This document shows positions 38,980-52,530 of a stretch of 64,000 nt of DNA, piece by piece; the stretch's first letter is position 1; each line of letters opens with the position of its first letter. The notes beneath the pieces were generated by a model. It was not told the origin of the DNA. It saw only the letters and a list, made by a program, of their open reading frames with translations, and made no database searches. A program made the translations under genes and the position numbers. Source of the DNA: Elmis aenea (taxonomy: Eukaryota > Arthropoda > Insecta > Coleoptera > Elmidae); assembly GCA_947652605.1 (NCBI GenBank), contig OX393578.1, forward strand, positions 51,839,415 to 51,903,414, given 5' to 3'.

Positions 38980-39017
38980 CCCAACAGTACGGCCGATGTA
39001 CAGAACGGTCAGTCACA

Positions 39018-39924
39018 ATACTAAATAAAAAGCTCTTAAAGCTCGACAAAATTGTTATTTAAAATATTGCTAACGTTCGTACAAATGATACCCTATTACG
39101 TTTTTAATTTCTTTGACATAAATCCTTTTCCATTTTTTTCTTTTCCGCTCCCAACATGTTTTGCATATATTGCGGTTTTCTCTAAAAGAAAATGAAGCGA
39201 ACATATTAAAAAGGGCGTCGAAAGCCCCATGAACAGATTGAGATAATATACGACCACATCCTCCCACGTTATATTCAACACTTCTGTTGCCAAGATTTAT
39301 CTGTTAATTCTTCAAAAAAATGTTACACAAAACTGGCGATACTACATGTGTTACGAAACTCATCTAAAAGCCAACCAACCACTTCAAGAGCATATGCTCT
39401 CGAAATGTATTCATAACTTTTTTTTTGTACAAATGCGAAAAAGCTCGCCTGTTTTTAGTTGTCTGTCTTTAGTTTCAGTTCCGGAAGTTCGCCGTCTGAT
39501 TTACTATAAGTATTTTATAGTTGTTCGAAAGTTTTTTATGAAACCAGTCCAATAACACTTCGCGACTAATCGATGAACAGAAGTTGTAGAAAAACAAGAG
39601 GTTTATACTTCAGTATTGAGTAATTTTCGCCCACCGTTATATAAAAAGGAATGTTCAAAAGCAGAGACAGATAACAAAAAATACATGCGATCAGAGTTCG
39701 TTTAAGGCCAAGAAATTTAAATATAGCTTCAGTTTAGGTTTAAGATAAGTATTTTAAGAACATTAAGTCCTGTTAAGACCTTCAAAAGTATTTAATCTTT
39801 TTTCTACTACCACTATTGTAAATGACTATTACTGTACACTTTACAGCCTGCATGCATAGTAAGTGGACCTTTACGCACGGTAAGCAAAACGCACACTTGG
39901 CTAGAAATATCAAAGTAGACATAC
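39018..39924. other. Spacer between two inverted solo LTRs
   Basis: About 0.9 kb of sequence with no recognised gene. Two overlapping minus-strand frames (39070-39267 and 39096-39293) have no familiar motif. The two flanking LTRs are in opposite orientation, so this is not the interior of one retrotransposon. Confidence 0.45.
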
Positions 39925-40155
39925 TGTGACGCACCGTACTGTACATAGGCCACACTGCTGGGGAAGAGTATGTAGATACTTATTACTCTTGTATTTATTG
40001 TTGTTAATTATGGCTCGTGATCGTTTTTGTATGATGGTTGGACCCTCAAACGTTGGTTTTACGTAGTACACAGGTTTAAAGCAATTATTATACAATAAGA
40101 AACAAATAAAACACAACAATTTTAACAACAAGCTCCTTTATTTCTCGACCGGCTG

Positions 40156-41422
40156 TACAGGGTGGTCCAAATTCGATGGGATTACATGGGTATCTCGCTT
40201 AATAGTCAAGATAGAGAAACGGCTGACTTACCAAAAATGTGCAGTTTTTTGAGACAAACTAAGAACAGTTCTCAAATATATTCTATAATTTCCGGTTTTT
40301 CATGGTTTTTTTGTTCCACAGCCTACTTTTTGTTTCTCATCTTTAAAAAAATAAAAAAACCTTTGTAACTTGCGTATTATTGAAAATAAAAACATCAACC
40401 CTTATACAGGGTGTGTATAAATTGGCGGAAGCGCCACACGTGGCGATGTTCTTCGTAAAATTCTAAGTCGAAAATCTTAATACAAAAATGTTGTACCATG
40501 CTACCTATGGCCTCAAGAAACATTAAAAAAAACAAAAATTTGGCAACCTTGCATCCATTGATTTGAGTTTGAACATTTTTTTATTAGCAATTTTTACTTT
40601 GATATTTATAATGTTTATTCGAACTAAAAGCCTTCAGTTCGTAAACATAGCTGCAAACTTTTGGGTATCGTCTAATACAAACAAGAAATAATTACGAGAA
40701 AAACAGAGATGACAGCTAATGACAATGTTGCCATGTGTATTATTTTCATTCAAATCAGTGATTAACATATTTTCAACACCAGTTTTTGAAAGGAAAAACA
40801 CAATATCTAGGAAAAAAATATTACTCGAAATTTATTTTTATTCCAAATCGCAGCTTTTTTATTAAAAAATATTAAATAATAATGCTTATTAAAGGACTAA
40901 ATGTCAAAACTTTGAGGACCTCTTGCAGACACAGCAAGCATGGTACAACATTTTTGTATTAAGATTTTCGACTTAAAATTTTACGAACAACATCGCCACG
41001 TGTAGCGCTTCCGCCAATTTATACACACCCTGTATATTTGGAAAGAGAAAACAATAAGGAATTTAAATAAGTCGTAGCCAACTATAGCGCTTCCATTTAA
41101 AAAAAGATGAGTTTGTGTCATAACTTTTTAACGCCGATCGTAAAAACTTTTTTTTAGTACAATCAAAATCTACATAAAATTATCTAAAAATAATCTTCAT
41201 AAAGTGTTTTAATATTTAAAACAATAAGAGAGATAAGACACATTATAAATGTAACAAAAAAACATTTTTTTCTAATAACTCAAAAACCGGAAATGGTAGA
41301 ATATTTTTGAAAACGGTTCTGAGTTTGTCCCAAAAAACTGCACATTTTTGGTAATTTAATCGTTTCTCTATCTTAACTATTAGGCGAGATGCGTAATCCC
41401 ATCGAATTTGGACCACGCTGTA
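40156..41422. mobile_element. Foldback element, family A, copy 4, inside a solo LTR
   Basis: TACAGGGTGGTCCAAATTCG at 40156 is mirrored by cgaatttggaccacgctgta ending at 41422. The sister LTR at 36181-36210 shows the uninterrupted sequence (gagaaatgtaaatagtcgg), which supports insertion at a TA. Its own spacer is interrupted by element G at 40405-41035. Confidence 0.88.
40405..41035. mobile_element. Foldback element, family G (GGCGGAAGCGCC), nested
   Basis: The left end, TACAGGGTGTGTATAAATTG, is mirrored by caatttatacacaccctgta at the right. The arms are about 108 bp, differ at a handful of positions and include ggcggaagcgcc. It splits the spacer of family A copy 4 at ccttata/tatttgg, so it arrived after that element. 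Confidence 0.88.
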
Positions 41423-41835
41423 CATTTCTCGGTGGTTGGTTCTTAACTACCCCAGCGCGACTATCCCAAGATTTTGATTCTTGTTGCTAGCCCTTTTTTG
41501 TTGTAGTTGCATGTTTGTCATTCTTTCCTATAAACACACATTTGCGCGAGTATTTTGTTCTACTTGTGATGTAAGAATTTATCGACAAACCTTTTGTTGA
41601 TTGACGAAACCCAAATGCTGGCGTTGTAGGACCCAAGTTATGACCGTAATATTTTAACGTTAATTTGTTTTACCAAAGTTGAAATCCTCAAAACTTGGCC
41701 CTTTTGAAGTGTTACATGTTTTAATAACTGATGCATCAGCATTTGTTGCAATGTTATTAATTTAAAAATAAATGAAATAACATTAAAGTAAAATAAAACA
41801 ATTGATCTCAGGCGGGGTGTCACAATACGCCAAAC

Positions 41836-42012
41836 TTGACAGTTAACAGCGTACGTACAAGTGTGTTTACTATTAGCCAAAAAACGGGTTAAATCGTATG
41901 TAAATGTGATCGTAGAAAAAGTGTACTACATTACACGAGTTATAAAGCAAATACGGAATACGCACGCCGCTACGCGTCTCCGTACACAAATTTTAACGTA
42001 ATATACTATTTT
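41836..42012. repeat. Dispersed repeat N, copy 2
   Basis: This aligns with 23990-24215 through ttagccaaaaa, gtgatcgtagaaaaagtg, acacgagttataaagcaa and gtaatatacta. The middle differs: acgcacgccgctacgcg replaces the ACTCGTG hairpin of copy 1. The class is unknown. Confidence 0.55.
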
Positions 42013-43328
42013 CTGCATCAGTCCAGAAAATCAGTTATTTCCGATCAATTTTTAGGCTGGAAAATACATCTTTACTGGCCCAGGCCAGAAAATAACTGGT
42101 TGCGATGGTAATGAAACTAAGCCACTTTTACAACATTTCAGTAAAACAAAAGAATACTGCAGTCCCTAACAGTGCAGTTCTATCGAATCTTGTAAAAAAA
42201 AATAGTATTTGGAAAATTCTTTGAAGATTCTATTGTTAACTTTTCAAGTACAATGAAATTTCAGCGAAACTCCCAAAATAAATACGTAGTTTTTTGAATG
42301 TATATCATTTGCAGTATTACAAATATCAGTGTTTTTAAATTTCTCCCAACTTTCACTTAATTTTTACCAACATCAACTTTGTTAACTGCAATTCCTTTTT
42401 TCTGTGAAAATTACTGCAAGATCAACACGGAATATAATCCACATCCGCATTGCACAATTCGATATGTACTTAATCGAATGTATCTGAGAAACTTGCAAGC
42501 AAATGTTTATATTAGCTGAATTGTCTTTGACCGGAGGGTTGCAAAATTATCGGTTATAAAGCCGATGCTATCTTCCGCCGAACACCGAACACGGAACTGA
42601 TAACATCCGCTTGTTGCTCTTTGCCGTACTAATCAACCACCAATTCAACAGTTTCCTTTAACTGTACCATCAGCCTTAATCGGGAGCTTGTTTATCTCAT
42701 ACATTCCCCCATTACGTTTGCTATTTACTTCAAAGAATCGATAACACTGTTGCAACACTTCCCACAAAGCGCTTTCAGGCAATTACGAACAAAAGAATAA
42801 ACAAACGATGATTACTTTCCAGGTGTACTTTTTTTAAATTACATGAGTATATTTATTTCGATTAAAAAATAATCAATCTACGCAAATAAAATATACATGA
42901 GTTGATCATTCCGAGTAGGCGGTGGTTTGCATATATCGGTACGCACGCTTCGCCGATCAAAGAAATTTCGATGTGATGAAATATTTCGTGGTTTAAAACG
43001 CAAAAAAGGTGGAGGAATAAATTTGTAAGTTAAAAAAAAAACGCACGAGAGTAATTACGTTCGAATGAAAAGGTTGTCGAATTTTTTGAAATGAAGTGTT
43101 GTACCGCAAAAAATATTCCTATGTATATTTTTTTTTATTTCTCAATACAATCTCAATTTAGGTCAATTAAAAGCAGGGACTGAGAACGGAACGAAAACGA
43201 AAACGTTAAACGAAATTAACCGAAATGTTTATAAGAACGAAAACGAAATTATTATTTTTCGTTCAAGAACGAAAACGAAATAAATAATTCTTAAAATCGG
43301 TTTTATCACTATTTTATTTTTATTCATT
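42013..43328. other. AT-rich spacer without a supported gene
   Basis: A more GC-rich patch at about 42520-42790 could be a remnant of a gene or element, but both strands are broken by stops and I see no splice pattern or known motif. The rest is AT-rich. Confidence 0.35.
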
Positions 43329-43794
43329 GAAAATTTCCTTCACCTGTCAAATTTGCGTTTTCAACTCATCTTAAATCTTGTAGTCTAGAGACTACCAATA
43401 GGAGCATTATTACACGGTAATAATTTTACAATCCCCTGTCAGACGTTGAGCCTCCTGTCAAATTTGCGTTTTCGACCAATAACAAACTCAGATTTCCTAG
43501 AAACGACCAATAAACGTAATGATACACTGATAATATCCTTTTCGCAATTAACAGATTTGCATGCGTTTATTGGTCGTTTCTCAGAAAGCTGAGTTTGTGA
43601 TTGGTCGAAAATATAAATTTGGAGAGGGAATTAAATATTTTGATCTTGATAATTTTTTGACGAATTTCGGCGACCAGTAGCGTTACTTTAATATTGATTA
43701 AACCACACCCCTGACCCGTCACTCTGACAGTACTTGTAAAATTTGACGTAACGTACATTTTATTTGACAGGTAGGTTAGGTTAAGGAAATTTTC
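43329..43794. mobile_element. Family J inverted-repeat element, copy 2 (complete)
   Basis: The ends mirror each other: gaaaatttccttcacctgtc at 43329 and, at the right, gacaggtaggttaggttaag followed by gaaattttc ending at 43794. The centre has a second palindrome (cctagaaacgaccaataa with ttattggtcgtttctcag). Copy 1 lies at 13647-14021. There is no coding sequence. The target duplication is unclear. Confidence 0.7.
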
Positions 43795-44059
43795 TGACAA
43801 AATATAACTCGAGCATTGCATATAATCTATAATTTTTGACAAATCTTCACTCATGCAACTTGCATTCGGGCATATTTACCAAAAATTATCGATAATTTTT
43901 AATGCACTTGTTAATTGTTATATTACTAGTGAAAACAAACGCGAATTTATCGTCTATGCTGGAGAGACTCCTACCAGGCAGTAAAATATCTCACTTGAAA
44001 TAAGTTTCTTTCTAATTCGTTGATTGGATCATCAATAAATAATATACTTCTTCTTCTTT

Positions 44060-45015
44060 CTTCTTAATCGGTTCCTCTTGTACCTTTCGGTGTCGAGGTA
44101 TGCTTTTCTATTTCTGTACCATGTTTCTCCACTCCTTCCTATGGTTAGCTAATTGTGGCACATCTCTCCAGCTGACTCCTTTTTCTTCTAGTCTCTTCCT
44201 CACTTCTTTTTCCCATTTTATTCTTGGTCTTCCTCTATTTCTTTTTCTCTCTATCTGCATTTTCCATCCTATTTTATTAATATATGCCCTTTGTCGAGCT
44301 TTACTATTCCTTTCCCTTTTTTCTTCGTTTTCATTAATCCTAATATTACTAATTTTCTATTGTCGAATTCCTCGACTAATTCTACTTCTTTACCTTTTAT
44401 GCTTCTTGTATTCCATGTTTCTATATTTACTGTCCCTTTTCGTTGCTCATTGTCATTTATATTCCCAATGTTTCCGTTTGGGGTACTCATGTGGGAATTC
44501 CAGATTACCCCAGCTTTAAACTAGCTTGTTAGTTTTTTGAATCTGAGTGTTTGTTTTCCCTTCTTTCTTGCCAATTTCTGTTCCACTCCATCCCATGTAT
44601 GTAGTTGGTCGTGTACATTTTCCTCCCTTTCATTTTGCTTTTGTTTTTCATTACCTCTACCTATTGCCTTCCGTTATCCAGTCTAGCTATTATGACTCGT
44701 TGCCCCGGCTTATTCCCACCTTATACGATTCTGTCACGTCAACTTTTGCTCCAATCTCCATCCAAATGAATTCTTGCACTCCTTCTTCAAGTTTTTCTTG
44801 CTGTATGTTTATACCTTTGAGTACTATGTTGTTTCTTTTCCTTTCTTTTTCTTGTGCTTCCAGTCTGTATTCTAATCTTTTAATTCTCTTTTGCATGCCC
44901 TGTTTTTTCTCTTCCCCTTTTTCTTCTCTCTCTATAATTTTTTCAGTAAGTTTCCTTATTTGTTCATTGCACTCATTAAAACCTTCTCTTATCTCCTTCC
45001 TATCAACCCAGAATG
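44060..45015 (-). pseudogene. Internally deleted non-LTR retrotransposon (LINE)
   Basis: On the minus strand three parts follow in order. First (45010 to about 44540) is an ORF1-like protein: a long charged coiled coil, then a N-I-V-L-K-G-I-like block and K-V-G-I-S-R-G, as in LINE ORF1 RNA-binding proteins. Second (44490-44280) is the start of an endonuclease: N-I-E-T-W-N-T-R-S-I-K-G, then K-T-K-K-K-G-K-G. Third, directly after, is the extreme C-terminus: R-G-R-P-R-I-K-W-E-K-E-V and N-H-R-K-E-W-R-N-M-V, ending at a TAA or TAG near 44115. The rest of the endonuclease and the whole reverse transcriptase are deleted. Dead element. Confidence 0.75.
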
Positions 45016-45019
45016 GTCA

Positions 45020-45974
45020 AAAACATAAGGTTACCAAGTTTGATTAAAAAAGCGTCAATGGAAGATAGTTTTTTTTTTCTAAAACACATTTTTCAATTTT
45101 TTTGTTATAAATCTGGCAACGACCAAAATATGTGCAACTTTTCTCTAATTTAACTGATCTCGTATCTCTCACTGTTTCTAAGATACCAATGGTGAGCATC
45201 GAAAAATTCATATGTATAAGGGTTTGAATTATTAAAATTTAAAGATTTACAAAAGCAGGTGTATGACGATTTTCATTAATTTGGACACAAACGCAGCAAC
45301 CCTATTAAAAATTGATCAATCTACGTAAACAAAACCTACACGATGTTGAACATTTCCAATACGAGGTTTGCATACATATGTATATCAGCCAACACGCCTC
45401 GTAAATCAAAGAAATTTCGATGTAATGAAATATTTCACGGTTTAAATGCATAAACGGTACAGCCCCCGAAATTTCTCGAATACATCTAAAAGTTTGAAAA
45501 ATGTACGAGCTTAATTAAATAACAACTCGATTGGACGTTTGAAAACAAACTCAAAATTGCGTTTATAACTTGTTAACACTTCATGATCGATACAAACCTC
45601 GCGCTTGTAAATTTGAATACAGCACAACATACTAGGCCAGTGGGTGCCAAACTGTGCCTCGCGGCTCCCGGAGAGACGCCGAGATTTTTGATATTCTCAA
45701 TCCGCTCTGCCACTTACAGCAATAAGCGACATCTATGAAACTGTGCGAACCGCTAGATCGAGCTAGTTTATAGTTTCAACCATGGCCAACTTCATTCCTA
45801 ATCCGTTCAGCTACTTATATGACAGTCCCAATTCCAAATTTTTCATTGTTGTGAGCAGTGAGAATCGGCTGTTAAATAGTACATCAGGTGGCTCCCTCAG
45901 CGGTTTACATTAAATGTAATTTATGTTTAAAAAAATTTCATGTTAATACTAATAATGTCGGTTTAATGTCCAAA
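45020..45974. other. Spacer with a possible hAT-type left end at 45638
   Basis: CAGTGGGTGCCAAACTGTGC at 45638 resembles a hAT end. A candidate partner, ending gaacccctgcactg at 47796, exists, but the flanking 8-bp words do not match (tactaggc against cgctattt). No gene was recognised. Confidence 0.35.
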
Positions 45975-46399
45975 CTAGTAAAAATTCATTAAATATTTCC
46001 ATGAATAGTTATAACAATAATTATCCTTCATGATTTGATATAGTATAATTTTTAAGATTTGATCGGTTTTGTTAGGGTTAAATAGACTGTTTGCTGTTAT
46101 ATGAATAAACTTTGAAATGATTTTTCTCGAAAATTTTCTCATGTATGCATACTTTTTTAATACCTGATCGGATTCAGAATTAAATTCTCTATCCGAATCA
46201 ACAAAAACATGTATACTATGTAATTTAAAAAAAAAACAGTTGCCTATCGCAGATTTGACATGCGTCCTTGTAGAGATAACAAATGCACATCACTTAATAG
46301 AGAATTTGTCTCCGTTTCCAAAAATATAAGGTTTGTTGGGGTTATTTTCAATAATTAAAAAGTTATAGGGTTGCGACAGGCAATCTGAATCACCCGGTA
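45975..46399. repeat. Foldback family D, copy 2 (right half)
   Basis: This follows the right half of the family D element at 27137-27804, from the atttccatgaatagttataa word through ttgcctatcgcagatttgac to the terminus gaatcacccggta. The left arm is missing. Confidence 0.75.
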
Positions 46400-48768
46400 T
46401 ATTAATCACAAGTTTAAAATAATTTTAAATTTAACAGTAACTGCAACTTATAAATCAGCAGGTACTGTGCTACTGTGTAGATAAATTAAAAGACAATAAT
46501 TATTTTTTGATGAGCATAAATCATTATTTGAATTAAGCAGAAACAAAACTAATGAATAACATTAAAATTACATATAAATCGAAAATTCAGAACAAATGCC
46601 CATATACATATATCAAAATTAAATTAAAATTTTATAGGCATAAATAATTATTTCAATTAAAAAGTAATCGAACCTTATAAATGAATGTGCAAGTATATCA
46701 AAACATAAATTACATCGCTACTTTAAACTAAGCTCCCAATATAATGTACATACTTCTACAACACCAAAGTTGAAAGATTTTTATTAAATTTTCTAAACAT
46801 TGTTAAATTACTGCACCAAACGAGTTCATATTTTTTTTTAATATTCATTAACTTTTCTTCTTCATTTTATCATTAAGACCACTCTTCATGATAAGAGATG
46901 TGTAATGTAAAAAAAAAACAGCGAAGTAGTATTCATTTCCATAAAAACGTAGCAACATAGTAAGTAATTTTTTCGTCATAAATAAGCCATAATTTAAAAT
47001 ATTTTTTGCTTCTACTTTTTACAGTAAAGTATATTGATATATACAGTGTAGTAAACAAACCAAAACCTTTATTTTTTTAAGATATTATGAGTTTTTCAAA
47101 GCATTACAATTTTTCATTTGCTATCAAAAACTAACAACAGGGCATATTACAGATCAAACAAATCATAAAATAATAATCTACCTTACAAAACCACAGCCTG
47201 TATCTCGGTAACTTTTCAACTTAAAAAATAAAATATTTTCATCGTCATAATCTACGTAAAGTTATCTAAAAATTATCTACATGCAACTTTTTTCATCTTT
47301 CATAGTTCAAAAGATATTTGTGTTTAAAGATTTTGTCACTTTTTTTTTACATTTTGACAAAACTCTTTTTTTTGTTTTACGAATTTCTGCCCAAGTTGGC
47401 CACTTTAACAGGCTCTCTAAATCTTATAATAGCAAAGTTACATATGTAAAGCGGTGGATTTTCGCCACAATCAGTAAATAAATACCTGTCCACTCTCTCA
47501 TTCTCAGTAATTGATATAACTGATGGGTGTTTCAATCCAAGTGTTTGCAGGGTCTATGGAATTTTTGTGAAATATTTTGCTCATTTAAAGTCCTTGTGGG
47601 TTAAATTTTAAACATCAATAAAAAGAGTAAAACTTACCCAAACACTGAAAAACTTATTACATTGTTAAGACAAAAATTAAGTTGCTTGACCTCACTACTT
47701 ATTAAACAAAACTGTTTGGTATTTATTTATGCTAAATAACTCACTTTAAAAAAAACGAAGTGCCCTGAATCGAAAAGTTTGAGAACCCCTGCACTGCGCT
47801 ATTTCAATACGTCAACCTATCAAGTTTTATTTGCAAATAATCACATTTTAGCGTCATGAGCTTTTATAATTTGCATGCATTCGCAAATAAATTCATTACG
47901 ATAAAATTTATGTACAATAGTAACGGTAAGTGATTCTTGGGAGTTATAAATTTTAAAATAACTATTCAAATGTGATATAAATATGATATATGATGGCGAG
48001 GGTTCAAGTGCAGGTGGAAATATATGGCGGTTCACGGTCGTATACTCTGGTTATAACCAATTATAGGTGGAACTGGCCAACAACGGGAAACTAATTAAAC
48101 TCTTTATTATATGTGAAGCGGCAAATGTGCTTTATATAATATGTACTTTGCTATGCCTAATAAAGTACATACTTTATTAGCTACATATAAACATATTATT
48201 ATATAATTATGCGAACTGGGTAAAATAACCTGACCGAAAGGGAAATTTCTGAAACTTTAATGAGTATACAGTCGGCATTAAACTACAGCAAATGACTTAA
48301 AATTTCTTACGCATTTTTTTAGCTTAAAAAATGATTATTCGCTCTCAAATAATTTAAATTGCTATTTTAAAATTTTTATGAAACACGTCGAAAAATGCCC
48401 AAATGCTTTACATTATAAATTTCCAAATCATATACTGTGAGACATCTACTGGATATGTTTTCTACTTGTCTTATTTTTATCGCCATTTTTTATTACTGTA
48501 AAGTGACTTAGGCTACTTTCAAAATTATTAGTTTACAAAAACTACAGGCTTATGTTGATTTGTCCGATGTGTTTTACTGAAGTGATGTTTGATAAGAACA
48601 TTAATTTAAATAAAAAATTGATGAGTATTTTTATAATATAAGTAATTCATGTAATATAATTCCTTATAAGTGTATATAAGTATTTTTTCATAATTATTCA
48701 TAAAATATATAAGTAGTAAGTAAAATATATAAGTAGTAAGTAAATTCATCAGCACAATTTGAAAGATA
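46400..48768. other. Long AT-rich spacer
   Basis: About 2.4 kb with no supported gene. A 20-bp direct duplication (aaaatatataagtagtaagt) lies at about 48700-48740. If the divergent gene starting at 52576 is real, this may be part of its first intron. Confidence 0.4.
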
Positions 48769-49362
48769 TACAGGGTGATTGAAATTCGAGTTTAAGCATG
48801 GGGATCTCGCTTATTATAATAGCTAGAGTATAGGTTTAAGTTTGGCAAAGTTGATAAATTTCGTGCTCAATAATAATTCAAAAGGAAATTGAAAATATCT
48901 CAAACGGTATCCGAGAAAATTAGGAAAAACCGGAAAATACGATTTTTAAAAATCGTCTATAACTCCTTTGGAGTATGAAATATTTCAAATGTGTTAAAAC
49001 ATTGCCTAAACAACTTTTTAAGCCAAATCGGATGGTGGTCACAAATTTTTCTCAGATCGATTCGTTTTTGTTTTATGATAAACAACTTTATTTGTTTTAT
49101 GGGCGCAATTTTTGCTATTTACATAATCAAATAGCATTTATTTTTCTGAATTCATTGATGTATCACACATGGTAGTTTACTTCTTTATTCACTACCAAAT
49201 TTGAAAAAAAAAGTGTTTTTAACAATAACCATTTTAAATCAGGTAGGCCGGTCGTTGTAGTTTATGTTGTTTCTATGACAACCAATCAACAAACTAAAAG
49301 TTTTGAAACCTGTTACTTGTCACATTAATAAATAAGAAAAGTGAACTTTAATAACGAAGAAA
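48769..49362. repeat. Foldback family C, copy 3 (left arm plus spacer only)
   Basis: It starts TACAGGGTGATTGAAATTCG at 48769 and follows family C copy 1 to the word aataacgaagaaac, stopping at nearly the same place as copy 2 (35792). The right arm is missing. Confidence 0.8.
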
Positions 49363-50234
49363 CAATCGGCCAATTTACTCATCGATGCATCCCTAATGCA
49401 AATATGACATAAAAACATTGACGCTATTAAGATCGTTAAATGAAACCTGACGTAATTATTCAAATATGCTTTACACTGGTATCGCCAATTAAGTTTATAT
49501 TAATAGCTAATTTATTCTCAGCAATGTACTGAAAAGGAATTGATTATATTGTTATATTGAACACGCTAACAAATACCTTTAAAGGTTAAATATTTTATAT
49601 AAAATGAAAATCGACGTTTTTAAATTAACCACATAACAACTTTGTTACAATATTGATTGCATTTTCCCAAAATATTATTACATACAATTCTCTCTATCGT
49701 TGCGCTTCTTTTTAAATAACAATTTTCTAGTTGTCAATAATGCAAACCATTCGGACAATTGAAATCGGGCAGTTTTTTCAGTCGTTTCATCAATGTTATT
49801 TGCCTACACTAACCATAAAACGGAAATTATTCTGTTTTAGCATCGATTAAAAAATAAATGCGGAGGTAGTGTGATTTTAAAGAATTTATTTCCAGATTAC
49901 TGTAATTACTCAATAAAAATTAGCTTTGCCATAAATAAAAACACAAAGCAATTTTTTACTTCAATAAAATTTTATAACGTCATTACAACATCGACTCCAA
50001 AAATAACACTTTTTTGCAAAGTTTGCACAAGCCTACAATAAATAAATTCGAATAATCCCTGACCGGTTATAGCAATCCGTCTATTTAACATAACAAAAAC
50101 GATCACCTCTTTAAACGACAGTTTAAAGTTTATAACCTATGTTGTCAATATTGTTAGTTGTTAACTGTTAAGCGAAAATTGAGTTTTATATACTAACCAA
50201 GAAAAGTTAGAAATGATTTTAATTCACGGAGACT
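49363..50234. other. AT-rich spacer
   Basis: No gene or repeat end recognised. Confidence 0.4.
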
Positions 50235-50499
50235 GTGGAAGAAATAAACTTTGAACTGATTTTTCTCGAAAATTTTCTTATGAATTAAATTCTCCATCAG
50301 AATCAAGAAAAAAATGTATACTATGTAATTTAAAAAAAAAACAGTTGCCTATGACGGATTTGACATACAGCATCGTAAACAAATGCACATCACTAAACAG
50401 AGAATTTGTCGCCGTTTCCAAATATATAAGATTTGTTGGGATTATTTTCAATAATTAAAAAGTTATAGGGGTGCGACAGTCAAACTGAATCACCCGGTA
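50235..50499. repeat. Foldback family D, copy 3 (right end only)
   Basis: The sequence from aataaactttgaactgattt to gaatcacccggta matches the right arm of the family D element at 27137-27804, with a small internal deletion relative to copy 2. Confidence 0.75.
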
Positions 50500-52530
50500 T
50501 AGTTGAAGTATTTAAGCAATTCATTTATTAATACAAATAAGTTTACTTAAAAATCACTCACCTTTTATCGAAGGCAAGAAGAGATTTTTGATAAACTTTT
50601 TTATATTACAAATCTAATAGTTTTGTTTAAGTTCAGTTTTTTCAAAAAAAATGGCATTGTTCAGGTTTCGTTTTTTAGCTAAAAACTTATCAGTTTTTTT
50701 TTAGCTTAATTACTTTTTATTTTAATAAGAACAGTGTCACAGGCATTTGGTCAAAAAAGAGCTTTTAACCCAAAGAAACGCGAAAAATACCGTTCGCATT
50801 TGTAAGCTGATTAACGTAACTGGATAATTTTTTTAAAAAAAGTTCATAAGTTTTTAAATTATTAATATCATACTTCAGAAAATAATATATTTCTAAAGCA
50901 AGTTACTTCTAAAAACGAGTCTTGAAACAAATACTGTATTTCGACAAAAGATCCTTAAAATAAAGAGTTTTGATTAAAATATTTTTATTAATAATAAAAT
51001 TTATTATCTTTGCAATAAAGTTTCCAAAATTAATTCTCAACTGGTGCATAGTTAAGTCTTCATAGAGAGCTATTATTAAGAGTATAGAGTTTTACTTCAG
51101 AAGAAAATACATTTCGAACTCTTGGAAAATAATGCAGTATCGGATACTCAAAAACAAAACACCTAATCTACAGTTTACAATCAAGCAAAAATTAACACAA
51201 AATCAAGAAAAAAAATCTTAGTCAATGATTTTTTCACTAAAAAATACTGCCGAAGTCATGTTAAACGCATTGTTTTTTAAGAAAACTATTTTGAACTACA
51301 TATCGTTTTTAATTTTTAATTCATAAGTAAATCTTTTATTTTCAAAAGTTTACATTATGTACTACTTAAGATATAAATAAATTTAACTACGTATAATCCA
51401 AACATGTTTTTGTTAAAGATTATCAACATTATTTCAAAAGAAAAGAAATTTTTCAGTATCGTTCAATTTCTCGATAAATTCAAAATATCCATTTCTCAAA
51501 AACAAATGTCGAGAAATCAATAACACTATACACAAACACAATAATGTAATAATTGCCTAACAAAACTTTGTACAAAAGCAATTTTCATAAACATTAAGTA
51601 TTTTTCTAAATTAAGATGGTACCGTTGTTTCAAAAGAACAATAATGACATCCACGTTGAGAAAACAAAGGAAATACTGAAGTCACTAATTAACAAATGAC
51701 AATACATTGCACCAGCCTCCTAAATAAACGACAGCGAAAATTTAATTTAGAGTGTTTCATAATTAAACGTTTTTGCTGCCGTACTTTTTGAAACATGAAA
51801 GCGAAAAGTGAGATTTAAAAATGTTAAGATTTAGGAGAACATCTACCAATATCGTCAAATAAAAAAGTCTTCGCAATTCGTGGAAACTCTAATTTAATAC
51901 AGAATGTCAACGAACCATGCATCAAAATTCAATATAAAGAAAGTCTAATGTAATAAAATATTGATTTATTTAGAGCAGCAATAGTCAGTGTTTTCGTTGA
52001 AATATGATTGCATCTTGCATTCCAACATTTTTGGAATTGTTCCACCCTTAACTGTGTTATTTTTTCAAAGATTTCCGCATGAAAACTCGAGCCCACGTAA
52101 TAACTGATAAATGCAAGAGATATGAGACTAAATTAAACTCTTAAAAATTTTGATACAGAACTGACAACTTGCTAATCAGTTTTTTTTTACTCTGGACAAA
52201 AATATAAATTATTTTACACCCACTATGAATTTTGGCAGACTTAAGCCATAAAAACGCCTTGCTTAAGCTAAAACAACGCCATTATTGCCCAAATAAATAA
52301 TAATAACAGAAAAAACAGAACATTTGATGATAAAATTACCTACAATCAAATTTAGTGTCGTATTTTTTTAATAGAACAAGAAAAATATAGCACGCAACGT
52401 AATGAATAATAACTTTTTATAATCATCTTCCAGCGAAAAATATAGTTTAGAACATCCACCTTCTAATTATGTAATTTTAGGAAAACTTCAACATCGATAA
52501 AAGTGAATAATTCATTTCGTTACAACTTAC
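50500..52530. other. AT-rich region, probable intron of the minus-strand gene
   Basis: No convincing exon was found. A donor-like GTGAGT on the minus strand near 50547 follows a short open stretch (about 50554-50605), but its acceptor has a poor pyrimidine tract. If 52531-52576 is a first exon, this stretch is intronic. Confidence 0.35.

Larger units (their letters stand above)
35975..39017 (+). mobile_element. Solo LTR, copy 1, with two nested DNA transposons
   Basis: This aligns with the reverse complement of 39925-41824. It begins tgcgacgcatcaattatttt at 35975 and ends aacggtcagtcaca at 39017, with the TG...CA limits of an LTR. Shared internal words include aaaacatgtaacacttcaaa and gaaccaaccaccgagaaatg. 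Two DNA transposons sit inside it: a TA-flanked element (36381-37292) and hAT copy 2 (37313-38979). Without them the LTR is about 450 bp; it lacks about 180 bp that copy 2 has. No clear target duplication is left at the outer ends. No retroelement genes are present. Confidence 0.7.
39925..41824 (-). mobile_element. Solo LTR, copy 2, with 4-bp target duplication ATAC
   Basis: On the minus strand the LTR runs from tgtgacaccccgcctgagat (41824 downward) to ggtgcgtcaca (ending at 39925), with TG...CA limits. ATAC flanks both sides (39921-39924 and 41825-41828), a 4-bp duplication as in Ty3/gypsy-type elements. It contains foldback element A copy 4 (40156-41422); without it the LTR is about 630 bp. 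No coding region or second LTR in direct orientation is present, so it is a solo LTR. Confidence 0.75.
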